DNA of 64,000 bases from Castanea sativa (taxonomy: Eukaryota > Streptophyta > Magnoliopsida > Fagales > Fagaceae), in assembly GCF_040712315.1 (NCBI RefSeq), contig NC_134016.1, positions 50,178,986 through 50,242,985 on the forward strand, written 5' to 3'. How positions within the stretch are numbered: the first letter of the stretch is position 1; each line of letters begins with the position of its first letter. The position numbers and the translations under genes were made by a program. Below the pieces are notes generated by a model. The model saw only the letters and a program-made list of their open reading frames with translations. It searched no databases and was not told the origin of the DNA. Below are positions 35,379 to 48,400 of the stretch, piece by piece.

Positions 35379-37132
35379 TTGTGTGTGTGTGTGTGTGACA
35401 AATCAATATCATAATGTTATAATTGAAGTATCCTATGAGCTTTTTTATTTCTTGATAAAATCTTAAGAATAGGAAATTTCAACCAAATTGCATATATTAT
35501 CAATGTTGTTAGATTTGAACATATTAGTTGGAATTGAAATTGAGCTAAAAATTAGGGATTCCACACTTCCACTTTTTACTCACAAAACTTACTACTTAAT
35601 TATTTCATTCTATTACAATTGTATATCAACTCTAAACAGGGGCAACGCCACCTTATGGCCAGGGTGGTCCCAGGACCATCCTGACCTGAAAAAAAAAAAT
35701 TATACATAATAATTATAAATTTTATATTCATCTACCTTCAAAAAAATTGTTGGGAACACGCTGAATTTTTTTATGCCAATATAATTAAATTTTGGTCCAT
35801 AATTTGAGCAACTTAACAATATATTAAGGTCTTTCAAACAAAAAGAATCACATGTTTTTATATTCTTTTAAGCCTATACAACAGCTTTACTTGTAGTTTT
35901 TGTCTTACATGACACACTGTCATTATACAACTATTTTTTCTCAAAAACATTATAATATATATTATACAACTAATTAGTCAAAGTCACATAAATTTAGCTT
36001 TTTTCATTGTACAACTACTTTTTTTTTCTTTTTCCGAAAATTTTGATTAGAAAAAAATAGTAGTTTTAGTTAATTAAGTGAATAAACTTAAAAAGTTACT
36101 TAATTTTTATATAACATTAATTAATTAATTATATATATATATATAAAATACACTTTTTATTTTTATGATTATAATTAAACATGTAATTGTCCATTCTAAG
36201 GAAATTTGATTAAATTTACACAAAAAGTGTCACTGAATATTATGTTTTTACATTTTGCTATCATATTATTAGTAATACACTTATTATATTTTTATTTATA
36301 TAATTTAAAATTTTATTAATTATATTATTTATGATGTCACCGGTTTGACCATTGGTCGGATTTCGGTCCGACCAAAAAACCAGTAATCAGTCCCTTTTTT
36401 GGTTCTTTCACCATACTAGTTTATAAAACCATGGAAACCCCCCCCCCCCCCCCCCCCCCGCGCGCGAAAGAAAAAAACTTCAACAAAAATCTAGGAAAAA
36501 AAAAAACTACTAACAAGGCTCAAGCCAAATGCCAATGGAAAAGCCCAGTACAAGATCAATCTCATCTCAGACTAAGACTGTTACTACTCTAACACCAATA
36601 CGATTATGTTTTTAATTCAACAAATATTTAAAAGAAAATCCTCACTGCCTCAAATCCCCGCGGATTCACAAGTCATTAAACAATTTAAACTAAAACTAAA
36701 TCAAACTTAAAGGCTAAAAAGAAATAAGAAACTCACTTACTCTCCCCAGCCATCGCCGTCCATCCCTGTTCAACAACACTAACAACAACAACAACAACAA
36801 TAACTGAACTCCACAAGCTTTATGTTGTGTAAAATTTTATGTATTTGCGTGTCTTTTGATTATTGTTGTTGTCAATATATAAAATTTTCTTTTTATTAGA
36901 TTATGTAATTTATACTTCTTGTGGAATACTTTGAACAAATTCCTAGAGCCGCCACTGACTCTAAATTCTTTTTTTTAAGGAAAAATTACTAAATTATTTG
37001 ATCAATACTTTCTTTTGGGGGCCAACTCTTTTTTTTTTTATTTTTATATAACCTTTAAATATTTATAAAATATAATTAAATTGTAAAAAAAATAAAAAAG
37101 TTTGGAGGGGGATACATGTGGCTCTGCCACTA
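35225..37132. mobile_element. outer DNA transposon with CAGTGGCGGAGCCA end
   Basis: Left end CAGTGGCGGAGCCA and reverse complement of the right end TAGTGGCAGAGCCA are terminal inverted repeats, followed on both sides by G-rich tracts. It is interrupted by the hAT-like element at 35637-36957. No transposase. An AT run (35331-35376) and a GT run (35380-35397) lie in its left arm. Confidence 0.6.
35637..36957. mobile_element. nested non-autonomous hAT-like element, 1321 bp
   Basis: Perfect 8-bp target duplication ACTCTAAA on each side (35629-35636 and 36958-36965). Termini CAGGGGCAACGCC and, in reverse complement, CAGTGGCGGCTCT. Contains a 22-bp poly-C run (36438-36459) and a fragment with GGTTTGACCATTGGTCGG. 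No coding capacity. Confidence 0.75.
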
Positions 37133-38753
37133 CCTAGAATGCAATTACTCCCCATAATGAACCTTTGTCGTGACTCTTTTCAATCCCAAAGAGTTTCTCA
37201 GAAATTTCTTTAGTTGTGGGTTTGACTCGATTTAAGTCACATTAGTTTATTTTATTTTATTTTAATTTTTATGTTAATGTATATAATATAATTTATTTTC
37301 CTTCTTTTTTTACTTTATTTTATATTAATGTTTTTATTTTCCTTCTCTTTTTCCACTGCCTATTTCTGTCCTCCAACCTAACAGCCCTCTCCACTACCTA
37401 CCAGAGTTTAGAGAGAGAAAGTTGATAAGTTCTTTACTGTTAAATAATCAATTGTCCCAAAAATTTACACTATTAAAAATAATAAATTTAATCATTTAAC
37501 CATAATTATAACCTTTAACCCAATGCGGAATCGTATTCCACGACCAACTCTGCTACAGATTTGGATAACAAGTCTTCTATTCAAACTGCTTCTGCGTAGG
37601 ATTGTACGAAAAGTGGAGCTTTAACCGCTTGGGTGAAATTGTTTTATATACAGTTGGTCTCTTTTTCATTTTTCCAATGGGAACTCTGACAAGAGAGTGT
37701 GGAAACATAGTGAATGACCAAGACTTTTGGACTTCGATCGGGTCTTCTTTTCACTTTTTTCCTCATAATATTGTCATATATGATTAGAAAAGAAAAATAT
37801 AGAACTTGAATTATTTTACAATTTCTTTATCATAATTGTGATGAGCATGAGTGGTGGAGAAAAAATTGAGGGTTAATATGTAAGTGATAAGCAATTATTC
37901 AAAGTCTATTACGTCAAAATTTTGACAAAAAAATTGTAAAACTGTCCGTGATCCTAAAATCACGCACGTAGAATGCAATTACTTCACATAATGAACCTTT
38001 GACGTGGATTTTTTTATCGGAAATTTCTTTAGTTGTGAGTTTGACTCGATTTAAGTCACATTAGTTATTTTATTTTATTTTAATGTTAATGCATATATAA
38101 AATATATTTTATTTTCCTTCTTTTTTTTTTTTAACTTTATTTCGTATTATTATTATTATTATTTTTTTTTTTTTTTTCCTTCTCTTTTTCCACTGTCCAC
38201 TACTCCACTTCTCTCCCCCAACCTCACAGCCCTCCTCTGTAGCTACCAGAGTTTAGGGGGAGAGAAAGTTGATTAGTTCTTCACTGTTAAGGATATCAAT
38301 GTAGAATCATATTCCAAGACCAACTCTGCTACAGATTTGGATAACAAGTCTTCTATTCAAACAGCTTCTTCAACTCAAAGATAGAACACCTAATAAGGAA
38401 AAGTTATCCATCCTAAAGAATTCTTGATGCATTCTAATTCCTTGATGTCATCCTTCTCTTATACAGATTATTACAAAAGCTTCAAACAATTGCCAAGAGA
38501 ATAATGTTTTATTCAAACAAATCTGTTTTCACATTCACAAGTTGAAATAGAGATATAGTTGACGATGTGTTGAAATTGGTGAGTTATTCACTTATTATCA
38601 TAGAAATTTTACTCAACCAAGGTAAACAATTGAAGTGGACTGAGGCCCAATTTCCTATAGTTTAGTATTGTCCATTGATGTCAAATTGTCAATAGTCTTG
38701 GGCTTTGGCTTAGTACAACCCACCAACAACCAACAACAATAACAAAAACTTAA

Positions 38754-39484
38754 TGTCTGTTTGGTTGGGGAGATGGAAAAATAAGTAGATAAAAGAAATT
38801 TTAATTTCTCTCATTTGTACCGGTTGAAAGTGGAAAAGTAGAGAGATTGAAAAAATGAGTTTGTATAAATTTATTCATATGCTATTGTTAAAAAATATGT
38901 CAAATTAAAACAAAAAAAAAAGTGGGCAAACAACAACAAAAATAAATATAAAAACTATAAGCAATCACCTAAATTTATTAAAAAATAAAAATCATGCCAA
39001 AAAAGGTAAAAAAAAAAAAGAAGAAAGAAAAAAAGAAGAAAAAAGAAGAAGAAAACCAAAACAAAAGAAGGCCACAGCCCAGGAAAGAAAGAAAAAAGAA
39101 GAAGAAGGCAACCAACAGGTATAAAAATAAATAAATAAAAAAGAAAATAAGAAAACCAAAACAAAAGAAAGCCACAGTCCAGGAAAGAGGGAAAAAAAAG
39201 GCAACCAATAAATCAAAAAAAGAAAAAGAAAAAGGTAATCAACAGGTCGTAAAAGGAGGAAGCAGTGCTGCAGTAGTCTAGTTATTAATGGCAACTATTC
39301 ATCTCTGCTCTATTTTCTCCCTAAATTGGGGAGATAATTTTGGTGGGCTAGGCCATTAGGGGAGAAAACATCTAGGCCCTAATAATTCTCTATCCTCCTC
39401 TTCTTTCCAACCAAATAACCATAAAATCAATTTTTTATTTTCTATTTTCTATTCTCCCTATTTCACTTCCACCAAAACAGACGC
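38754..39484. mobile_element. old MITE-like element, paralogue of 19993-20720
   Basis: Begins TGTCTGTTTGGTTGGGGAG after TAA and ends CCACCAAAACAGACGC. Same purine-rich core with duplicated block as in the A-B spacer. Confidence 0.55.
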
Positions 39485-39814
39485 TATTATAAAAATAGAA
39501 AAACAGATGCTTAGTCTCAAAATTTAGGGTGGCGAAAGATTCTTGTCAAATTAGATTGAGTCGGTCACATGAACTACTTTCCCCATTTTTGGTATCTAAT
39601 GTCATGCTTTCTATTACTAACTTAATTCACATGTCTTCTTTTTTTTTTTTTTTTAATTTTTATTACTTCTAATTTTATTTATGGTCTTTTCAGTTTCTAT
39701 CTTTTTTCGTTTTCTCAACTTGGATTGACTTAATCACTTTGTGTATTCCCATTTATCCACGTTAACATTCTCATTTCCACTACACTCATTTTATGGATAG
39801 AACATAGCTAGTCG

Positions 39815-40303
39815 ATTGGGTGTGCTTGAGTTGGGTTGAGCCAGTAAAGGGCATTATTTTTAACCAAACTGCCAATGACGAGTTTGGAAAATTCCAATTC
39901 GATGCCGACCCACCAATATATAAATTTGGTAGGTTGGATGAAAATTTGAATAGTTTCAACACAGTAAGTTGGGCAAGTTGGCAAATTCAATTGAATAAAT
40001 TAAATTATTTCAATTAAATTGGATATTGTTTGCTCCATCAAATTAAATAAAAAATTAAAAAATGACAATTTTTATAAAAAAAATAATAATTAAAAATATG
40101 ACATTATATATTTATTAAACTAACTAAAATTTTATTACACTAAAAAGAAAAAAAATCTCAAAATCTGAAATTAGACTTATACATGGAGTAAGAATAATAA
40201 CAAGATGTTGGGGAGAATGGCTAAAGTTTATTAGGGAAGAGAAATGTGAAAATGAAAAAATAAAAGAAAGAGAGATGAGAGAAATAAAGTGAATGTGTAT
40301 GTG

Positions 40304-40396
<93 letters not shown>

Positions 40397-40581
40397 CGGG
40401 TCAGGTCAGGTTGTGGAGGGTTAGAAATATTTCAATATACTATTCGGCCCAACTTACTAAATTATCTATCTAATACACCCAACTTGAGCCGCCTCACTCA
40501 ATGGACCTGCATGGGTCGGGTCAGGTCGGTGTGAATTGGGCAGGTTGGCGGGTCAGTCGGTTTATTTTTTGCACCACCCTA
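39815..40581. mobile_element. hAT-like element, paralogue of 21075-21740
   Basis: Flanks GCTAGTCG and GCTAGTTG as in the A-B spacer. About 100 bp longer than its paralogue, almost entirely because of the AT run at 40307-40393. Confidence 0.55.
40307..40393. repeat. (AT)n microsatellite
   Basis: About 87 bp of AT dinucleotides. The paralogous site near 21535-21545 has only about five units. Confidence 0.95.
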
Positions 40582-40638
40582 GCTAGTTGTATAGCAGTTT
40601 TATAAAATTTTCCTTTTAACTAAATAGGTATTCTACTT

Positions 40639-41035
40639 GCTCACACAATACTCTAGATGCGCTTCTCGACTTCATCCACCTTGTTTTTATCCTATAATTC
40701 ACATCATTTTCAATCTCTACGGCTTTAAGAATTATTGATCCAAGTATAACCCATAAAAAAAAAAAATCTAAATTACAAACGTAAAAAGAGAAACAACCAA
40801 ACCCTCTTCCAACAAAACCCAGATAAGCATACTCATGCTCACACAATACTCCTGATGTGCTTCTCGACTTCATCCACCTTGTTTTTATCCTATAATTCAC
40901 ATCATTTTCAATCTCTACGGCTTTAAGAATTATTGATCCAAGTATAACGCATAAAAAAAGAAAAAGAAAAAGAATCTAAATTACAAATGTAAAAAAGAGA
41001 AACAGCTAGACTCTCTTCCAACAAAACCCAGATAA
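40639..41035. repeat. 198-bp direct tandem duplication
   Basis: Block starting TCACACAATACTC at 40641 recurs at 40839, each followed by GCTTCTCGACTTCATCCACC. The A-B spacer has a single copy (about 21800-22000), so duplication occurred in this spacer only. Confidence 0.75.
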
Positions 41036-42369
41036 GCATATCCAACAAGCTTGCGCAGATAGTTCTAGCTACACTATAAGTCTATAACATAACTAGTTCC
41101 ATGTCAGTAAACAATGAAAATAATTTGAGTAGTACATTTTTTCAGGGAAAAAAAAAATTCATGAAGAAGTACTTTTCAATGCCATTGAAACATTGAACAT
41201 CATAAAAATCAAAACATCATAAAGAATTTATAAACATTGATCTTCCTGTTGACTCCTTATACTCTTAAACTCAATTGCTGGTCCACCCTTTCTATTTTGC
41301 CAAAGGTTTAGGTTCTCAAGTATCCATATCTGAAGTGATAAAGCCTTCATAGGCACCTCCACCATAGTACACAAGGTGTGACCACTGGTTATGAAATTTA
41401 TTTATATTTATTGCACCCTACATACAATACAAGCAAAAAATAAAAAATAAAAAATAAAAATTCTCCATACATATTTGGAAAGAAAGCCTAAAATGGGTTG
41501 TCAATGGTATCACCAAGATAAACTAAAGCTATATTCAATCAGCTTTCTTTGATTCTCAAAGTTAAATTCCATCACAGAAACGGAAATCAACACCAAGTGA
41601 TAGGGCTGCTTTCTCTAAGTGCAATTTTTCAATTTTTTTAGAGCTTCTAAGTGCAATGAAGCTGAAATGATTTTGAATTTAATACACCTATCCTCAGCAT
41701 TTCAGCCTTGGGAGATTTAGCATAAACAATGTAATAATTTTGGTTCAATTCAAGTACAAACTTTTAATTTCCTACTGAATTTCCAACTACATTACCAATC
41801 ACTCTAAATGCTCAAGCTAAGAGACAAGCAAGCAAGTTATCTATTCACAAGTTTCAGTCTCATTGTCTAATTATACACCAAGTTTTATTCTTACTTACTT
41901 ATAATAAAAAAGCACTTAATTTTATTAATTTAAATGTTTTTAATCTCTCTGTCTGTTTTCTTTAAAATAAATAAATAAATAAGAAGGAAAGATAGCAAAA
42001 TTTTGAGCATTTCATCATGTTTTTTTCTCCTGGGATTCTCATGATTGAACTCTCACCTTAGCTTGCTATCATAGATGTGATATATAGAGGGCAGTGTTCT
42101 AAAAATTAGAAAAAAATTGACATTTGGCCAAAGGAAACAAAAGCAACCTTATAATCAATATGTGGTGTGCCATTAAATCAAAATTGTCCATTCCTTTGGC
42201 TTCCTATTTACTGTTTACAATTCTTGTGACTTGGCAAGCAAGAAAAGATTAAAAAAAAAAAAGATAAAAGTTTTGGATGTGACAATCATCAGTTTACTCA
42301 TTCAAAAAACTTCCATTTCCAAGAACATTAGGTCATCTCATCAATTATATTTGTACATGAATGGTTAAA

Positions 42370-43443
42370 CAAGGCCGGCTCAACAACTTTGAGGGTCTTA
42401 GGCGAAAATTTTAAGTGGGACAATTAATCTAATAATATATATTGAATTTTTTTATTTAAAATCTATTTTTCTTGCTTTTTGAGATGCAAAATTACTAATT
42501 AAGTTTAAATAAAAATAAAATTTAAAGTATAGAATAATAGAACCTGGTTATTGCAATTTTTTTAAAGTCGTGACCATTTTAAAGTCTAAACCTGCACAAA
42601 TAAAAATTAATTTAATGCATGGTTTAATAAATTAATGTCACTATAATACAAATGAGTTAATATGATACACATTAAATTATTAATTGGTATAATAATTTAT
42701 AATAATAGATAAAATGTCAGATAAAATAGAAAAAAAAAATTTTGAGAAACTGTATAAGTTATAACTGTGGGCTGTACTCCTATAAAACAAAAAAAAAGTG
42801 AGAAACCGTCCAGCCTGTACTCCACTACTCCTATCATCCAATGGCTAAGTTTTAAGGCAACAAACATGTCCTATCAATTATCATAGCAGAAAAGGGTCCA
42901 AAGAGGGGTAGAAAAGCTACGATAGCAAAAAACGTGTCCATGATGGGACCCCATCAAACATTTGTGGAGTGAAAGTGTGAAACAAACTAAAAATATATAT
43001 AATTTAAGTTATATAAATAGAAGACTCTGAGTCTTTTTTTTTTTTTTTTTTTAGTTAAATAAACGTGAGATGTGACATTTTTTTAGTGGTCCTATTGTAT
43101 AATCAAAAAAATATCTGTGTTTTTATTTTATATATACTAGCATCATCTCACATGTTTGGCGTGTGTCATGTGACTTTATTTTTTTAGCAAAAAAAAAAAA
43201 GTGTTTTTATTTTATAAATATAATTTTTATTTTAAAAATCTAATTTATAAATAGATAAAATAATTTGAAAACTAACAGGAGAGTGATCTTATTTTTTAGG
43301 TCATATTTTAGTAGGAGTTAGAGTTGCAGTTTTACAGGATTATCCTTTAGTTTTATCTCTACTTAACATAGGAGTGTAGATGCATTTTTAGACTAAAAAA
43401 TGAGGAATCTAAACAAGAAAAACCCTTTAAATAATAGTATAGA

Positions 43444-43474
<31 letters not shown>

Positions 43475-43562
43475 TTTTACAAGTGGGGGCCTTCTTTTAT
43501 TTGGGGGCCTTAAACGATTGCATCAATTGCATCAATTGCATCACCTATTAAGCCGGCCCTAC
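42370..43562. mobile_element. hAT-like element, 1193 bp, absent from the A-B spacer
   Basis: Termini CAAGGCCGGCTCAA and, in reverse complement, GTAGGGCCGGCTTAA. Flanks TGGTTAAA (42362-42369) and CGGTTAAA (43563-43570) match at 7 of 8 bases, as for a hAT target duplication. The paralogous site near 23305 is empty (GAATGGTTAAAAATAC). No transposase frame. Confidence 0.8.
43137..43443 (-). mobile_element. short Helitron nested in the hAT-like element
   Basis: On the minus strand it begins TCTATACTATTATTTAAAGG after an A and ends in CTAG before a T, with a CACATG...CATGTG hairpin upstream of the end. Length 307 bp. Ends match the pattern of the larger Helitron at 26911-28472. Confidence 0.65.
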
Positions 43563-43999
43563 CGGTTAAAAATATGTTAATATTTTCCAGAATTAAATTT
43601 AACTTTCAGTTCCTCGCTAATGGTTGAGAAAAATATATCGCATGTATAATATGTTGGAATGATAAAGAAGTATCACCTTGGCATGCATAGAGTTAATTTA
43701 TTCATAAAGCAAGAGTAATGATGATTAAATACCTTAGTTTCTCTAGTTAGGCACAGCCTAAATCCATATTGCACATTTGGACAGGAGTTCATTTTCTCAT
43801 CTCTTAACTTCTTATATATAACTAATAAGCCTCCCGCGAACTGTTTTCAAATTTATAAATAACAAGAATTAGATATTGTAATAACAAATCAAAGACTTAA
43901 CATTTTTTCCCAAGAAAGAAAAAAGCATACCTTTGTAAGGATAATATCTGAAAGATCAGTCTTGATCTGCTTTTGAATTGCACAGGTCAGCTTGGTGGC

Positions 44000-45455
44000 T
44001 GCAAATCAAATATACCGTACTAGAAACCCACACATGCACAACACTATACCGAGTAGGTAAAAATCCTCTCTGCTCCCATAATTCTCATCCTCTCCTTCTT
44101 CCCCTCTCAGTCTCCCCCTGCTGGCCCATCTGTCTCTTTGTTTCTCCCTCAATGCCTCTGTACAAGCAATTTTTTTTTTTCTTTCTCTGTTTTCCTCTTT
44201 GGACATTTTTCTCACCCAAATCAGTGAGTTTTGAAAGTTCTGAAAAAGAATAGTTTTGGCTCAACAAAAGACTATTCATTTGGCTCCTCACATGCTAGAC
44301 ACAAGAACATCTTAGGCCTTTGGACTAGTCATCATAATAACAATTAAGTTAGACATTTAAGGTTCTAGAAAGACTATTTGAAGTATTTTCAAAATGAGGT
44401 CAATTGATCCAGCATGAACAAACAATGAACTTGGTAACGCTAAGACTAACATAGGAACTTGTTCAATGAAGTTATATGAACCTAGCAAACCTAATAACTT
44501 ATGTGCAGCATATATTAAACATAAATAAATAAATGGAAACTTAAATACATAAGTCCAGCAAAAAACATTAAAAAAAAACAGGAAATAAACCAAAACTAAT
44601 GTCATGGCTCATGACCTGAAAAAGGCATTAACAACATCTGGGCTTAAACAAAATGCAGTCAAATTAAGGCTTATTGTGATTGCTTACATAGTTCAGATCT
44701 ACCTTATACGCGTCTTTTGTAGGATTCAATACATCCTTGTACAAATTAATCATACAATCCAATCTGATCCAATCAATCTCAAGTATCACAAATTTCTCCA
44801 CTAATATCATTTACGTCCATGATAAGGATAGTGTTGCATTGCAGTACCCCAAACCACACAATATTACTGACCTAGCCCAAATATTATTTGTCATGACTTG
44901 AGGAAAATGATAGCCATATCTACACCATATTCCAAACAGACTAAAAATATTACAATTAAGAACACTTCTTCATCATGTATATAACACAATATACACACAG
45001 CCAATCCATACAATCCGAGATGCCACAAAAAAGTCACTTAATTGCTTAAAAGTCAAATAAAGAACATAATTAACTTAGAAATATTAAAAGTCCGTTAATA
45101 TACTTAAAATTATTATAAGGCCATATATGTCAAAGACCATGTTTTGGTCCACCGCTCAACAAAATCCAAAAAGCCGAAACTTGAGGCTCAAAAATATATA
45201 TACATGCCAATACCAAACATTACCATTTAGTTCAGAATTACAAGAGTATCACCCCAAAATAGAAATACAAACAAAGGAAAATCTAGGACAAGACAATAGA
45301 AGTTTAACACCTTATGAATGACCATTAGAATCAGAATAGCAGCAACTGATTCATTCTTTTGAGTTTAAATTTACGCCCAAAACACTGTAAGAAACACACA
45401 GGAAATATATGAAAGAAACACTTACAATTATTAACAGTTCATGGTATATATCTAA
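44000..45455. other. B-C spacer, right part, and 3' flank of copy C
   Basis: 44000-44790 aligns with 23620-24343 below copy B. 44791-45455 is the flank lost from B and resembles 6040-6285 below copy A. Carries the conserved GTAAGTG donor (GT at 45425-45424) of a putative 3' UTR intron of copy C. No gene called. Confidence 0.5.
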
Positions 45456-48400
45456 CTAGTCAGAAGGAAAGACAGATGCAATGAACTCCTCATCCTCCAA
45501 GTATATTTGCAAATTCTTGGACTTCATTAAAAACCTAACTGCTTCCTCATCAAATTCCAGCACGAAGGCTAGCTTGATCAGTTCAGAGAGCGCACCAATA
45601 TGATCACAGTTCTCCCATAGCACACCCTCAGATATTGCTTCAGAAAAATCAGTTGCATATTCAATTTGATTCTTATATCCTCTAGACCTGTCCAACTTCT
45701 GTGTGAAAAACTTTGAAGACTGTCTATCCCAGCATATCATTCGGCTTGCTCTTGCATTCACGATCTCCCCTGAAGAAAGTGATAAACAGTACTTCACGGT
45801 TATCGGTTCAACTATCTCAAGGAAAGTAATATTCAGAAGCCCACGGATCATTTGATGCCTTCTTTCAGCATCCATTTTCATCACAGGATTTGCTAGAAAA
45901 CCAAGGATGAGTGTAACCAGATCTTTTGTAATCAAATTCTCCTTTGGATTCACCTGATTGAGTTGAGCAACATCCACTGTGTATGATTCTTCCTTCTCTA
46001 CAGACTCGGATATGGTGCGAACACCAATCTTCCGGTAAATATCAAACAACTTCATCTGAGGTAAAGAAGGCTTGCTTGGCTGAGGGTACCAGACAAATAG
46101 AGATTGAGCAGAAAACTGTTTGAAAAGATCTTTCAGCTGAAGATCATCGGCAATAAAGACATCATGCTTGTTGAACAGCAAAATTTCATCTGAGCCAGAA
46201 GCAACCGGCAATTTCACCAGCTTCTCAGTGATAGTTTTCTCAGTCTTTTCACCCCAGTGCGTCAAAAGATACCCCCAGAACTTAAGACAGTCATCATGTG
46301 ACAATCGACGTCCTGAACTTTCCCAAACCTCCCAAAGCTTACAGTAATCAGCAACCGAAGGATTGAATTTAACGTGGAAAGCATGTGAGAAGAAGTTAAG
46401 TAACTTTTGGTCATAATATTTGTCAAGAACTTTTAGCTGCGAACTGAAGAGACCATCCTTGTCATGCAGAACACATTCACAGGGGCTGACCCACTCTCCT
46501 TTCTTATTTCCATATGGGATCCATATCCCTTTTGTAAGTTCACTGTCATTCTCCCAATCAGATAGACTCAAGTAATTATATATTCGAGCTATTGTAGGGA
46601 AATGGACATGGAATTCGAGGTGCCTGGCAATCAATGAACATCCGTCTTTAACATCAAGGGTGACTCCTATTGCCTTGAGCTCTTCTTTGTACAGTGTAAT
46701 ATTAGAACCATAGAAATCTTCATCAATAAAGGGTCCATCTGTCCGCTCCAAATAAGACCCCCACCTAGGATCGAACAATAAGCACTTTTCTGGAGGTCTA
46801 TAACCTCTAGTGGTCTTCAACCATTTCCGAGAATTTTGTTTTAGGAAAGAATCTGGAAAGGAGTAATTTACTCCTTGGATTAAAATCCGTATGCATTCCA
46901 GCAATGAAAACACATTTTCAGCAGTTATCAGAGCAGGATTAATGGGAAAGTGAAGACCAGCTGCAACAAACTTCGCACCATCTTTAAATTCAACAACAAC
47001 TCCCATGCTCTTCAGCTCTTCCTTGTAATTATGAATGTCCTTGCCATAATAGTTGTCCCTATCATCTAAGAAAGGGAGGTCGACAGTAATTGGTAAAATT
47101 GACTGCCAATCTGCTCCAAACAGAATGCAATCTCTTGGAGAACTCTTATCACCACGCCTAGTCTGCAACCACTTAAGGTCACGGATATTTTTCCTAAGAT
47201 CTGGAGGAAACACACATGCATTATCTTTTAGCTCCCTATGACACGAAAGAAAAGAGAGAACAAATTCGTTAGTCATGGAAGACGCCTCCTGCTTGAATCT
47301 GTCAGCAAATTCTTTTACCGCCTCCTCAAAATCCACCTTCACCCCAGTTTGCTTCAACTCGTTTCTGTAAGAGAAGATTTTGGTTCCATGGAAATCATGA
47401 TCAATCAATGCAAAGCCTTCAAAAACCTCTAGAATACAAACCCATTGAGGGTCAAACAAGAAACATTCACCCGGACGCTTGTACCCAAGATTCGTCATGA
47501 AGCATTTCACACCACTCAATGCCTGAACAAGTTTGTTAGATGATCCTAGACATCGCATACATTCCAGTATCAAAAGAACAGCCTCAGCCGTCAGAGATGA
47601 GCATGGAGGTGACTTTAAGTTGTCTACAACAAGATTATAACGATCACTGAAGCCAATTACCACACCAAGTGACTTGAGTTCCTCTCTAAAAGAAAGAATT
47701 TCCTCTCCAAAGTAATCTCGATCGATGAAGGGGATGCTACTGATTTGTGATGCAGTTTTCCATTCCTCATCAAACAAAACAGCTTCAACTGGAGACCTGT
47801 CACCACAGCATGTCCTTAGCCATCTCTTATTCTTGATACTGTTGATGAACTTATCCTGAGGAAGAAACTTTTCCCTCAAAAATCTGATGAAATTTAGTAT
47901 AGACAGCACTTGGTCTCTACTTAAAGTGGAGTATTCTGTGAAAGACATAAGACGCTTTCCAATAAATTCACATGCTTCTCCATACTCAGACATGACACCA
48001 ATTTTCTTCAGCTCCTCCTTATACTCACTTATTTCATCACCATAAAAACTTAGATCAATCAAGGGAATATCAACAAGCACAGATCCGTTCTGCAAAATAT
48101 TTCCCAATGAAGAGGAAAGCATGAATGACTCTGAAGGTGGCCGGTAACCAGGACAGCCACTGGTAGTAATTTTCAGCCAGCTACCTTCCTTTATGCATTT
48201 CAAGAAATTCTCGGGAATGTAAATTTCTCTAAGTTTCAGATTCCGAATCCAATCCAACAGCAAGAATGCATTTTGCTTGGTGAGTGGCGATGATACCGTA
48301 GGAATTGCAGCGTTAGGAGGAGATATGTAAGGGATATCAGCTGCTACAATATGAGTTTTAAGGAACTCCAAGAGTCTTTCTCCAGAGGCATATTCACCTG

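Larger units (their letters stand above)
34432..38380. repeat. local tandem duplication upstream of copy B
   Basis: The block at 34432-34845 plus 37133-37589 (about 0.87 kb without insertions) is repeated at 37590-38380. The junction joins CAAACTGCTTCT to GCGTAGGATTGTACG. The first copy was later split by about 2.3 kb of transposons. Confidence 0.65.
38381..41291. other. B-C spacer, middle part
   Basis: Aligns with 19380-22229 of the A-B spacer. It lacks the 231-bp MITE of that spacer but keeps the two older elements (38754-39484, 39815-40581). The AT microsatellite and the 198-bp direct duplication below are specific to this copy. Confidence 0.6.
41292..43998 (-). pseudogene. exon-like remnants of the same unidentified gene, B-C spacer
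   Basis: Three exon-like pieces on the minus strand. 43998-43931 (68 nt) lies between a TTTGCAG acceptor and a GTATGC donor and encodes TKLTCAIQKQIKTDLSDIIL plus two residues. 42098-42057 encodes TLPSIYHIYDSKL. The terminal piece 41417-41292 matches the intact one at 22355-22230 but has TGA where the other has the TGG Trp codon, so it is interrupted. The 68-nt piece is missing from the A-B spacer, where the flanks are joined. The hAT-like element at 42370 lies between the pieces. Clear splice signals argue for a real ancestral gene; its identity is unknown. Confidence 0.4.

Noticed and set aside
40289..40534. Tyr/Ile alternating frame
   Set aside because: Translation of the AT microsatellite.
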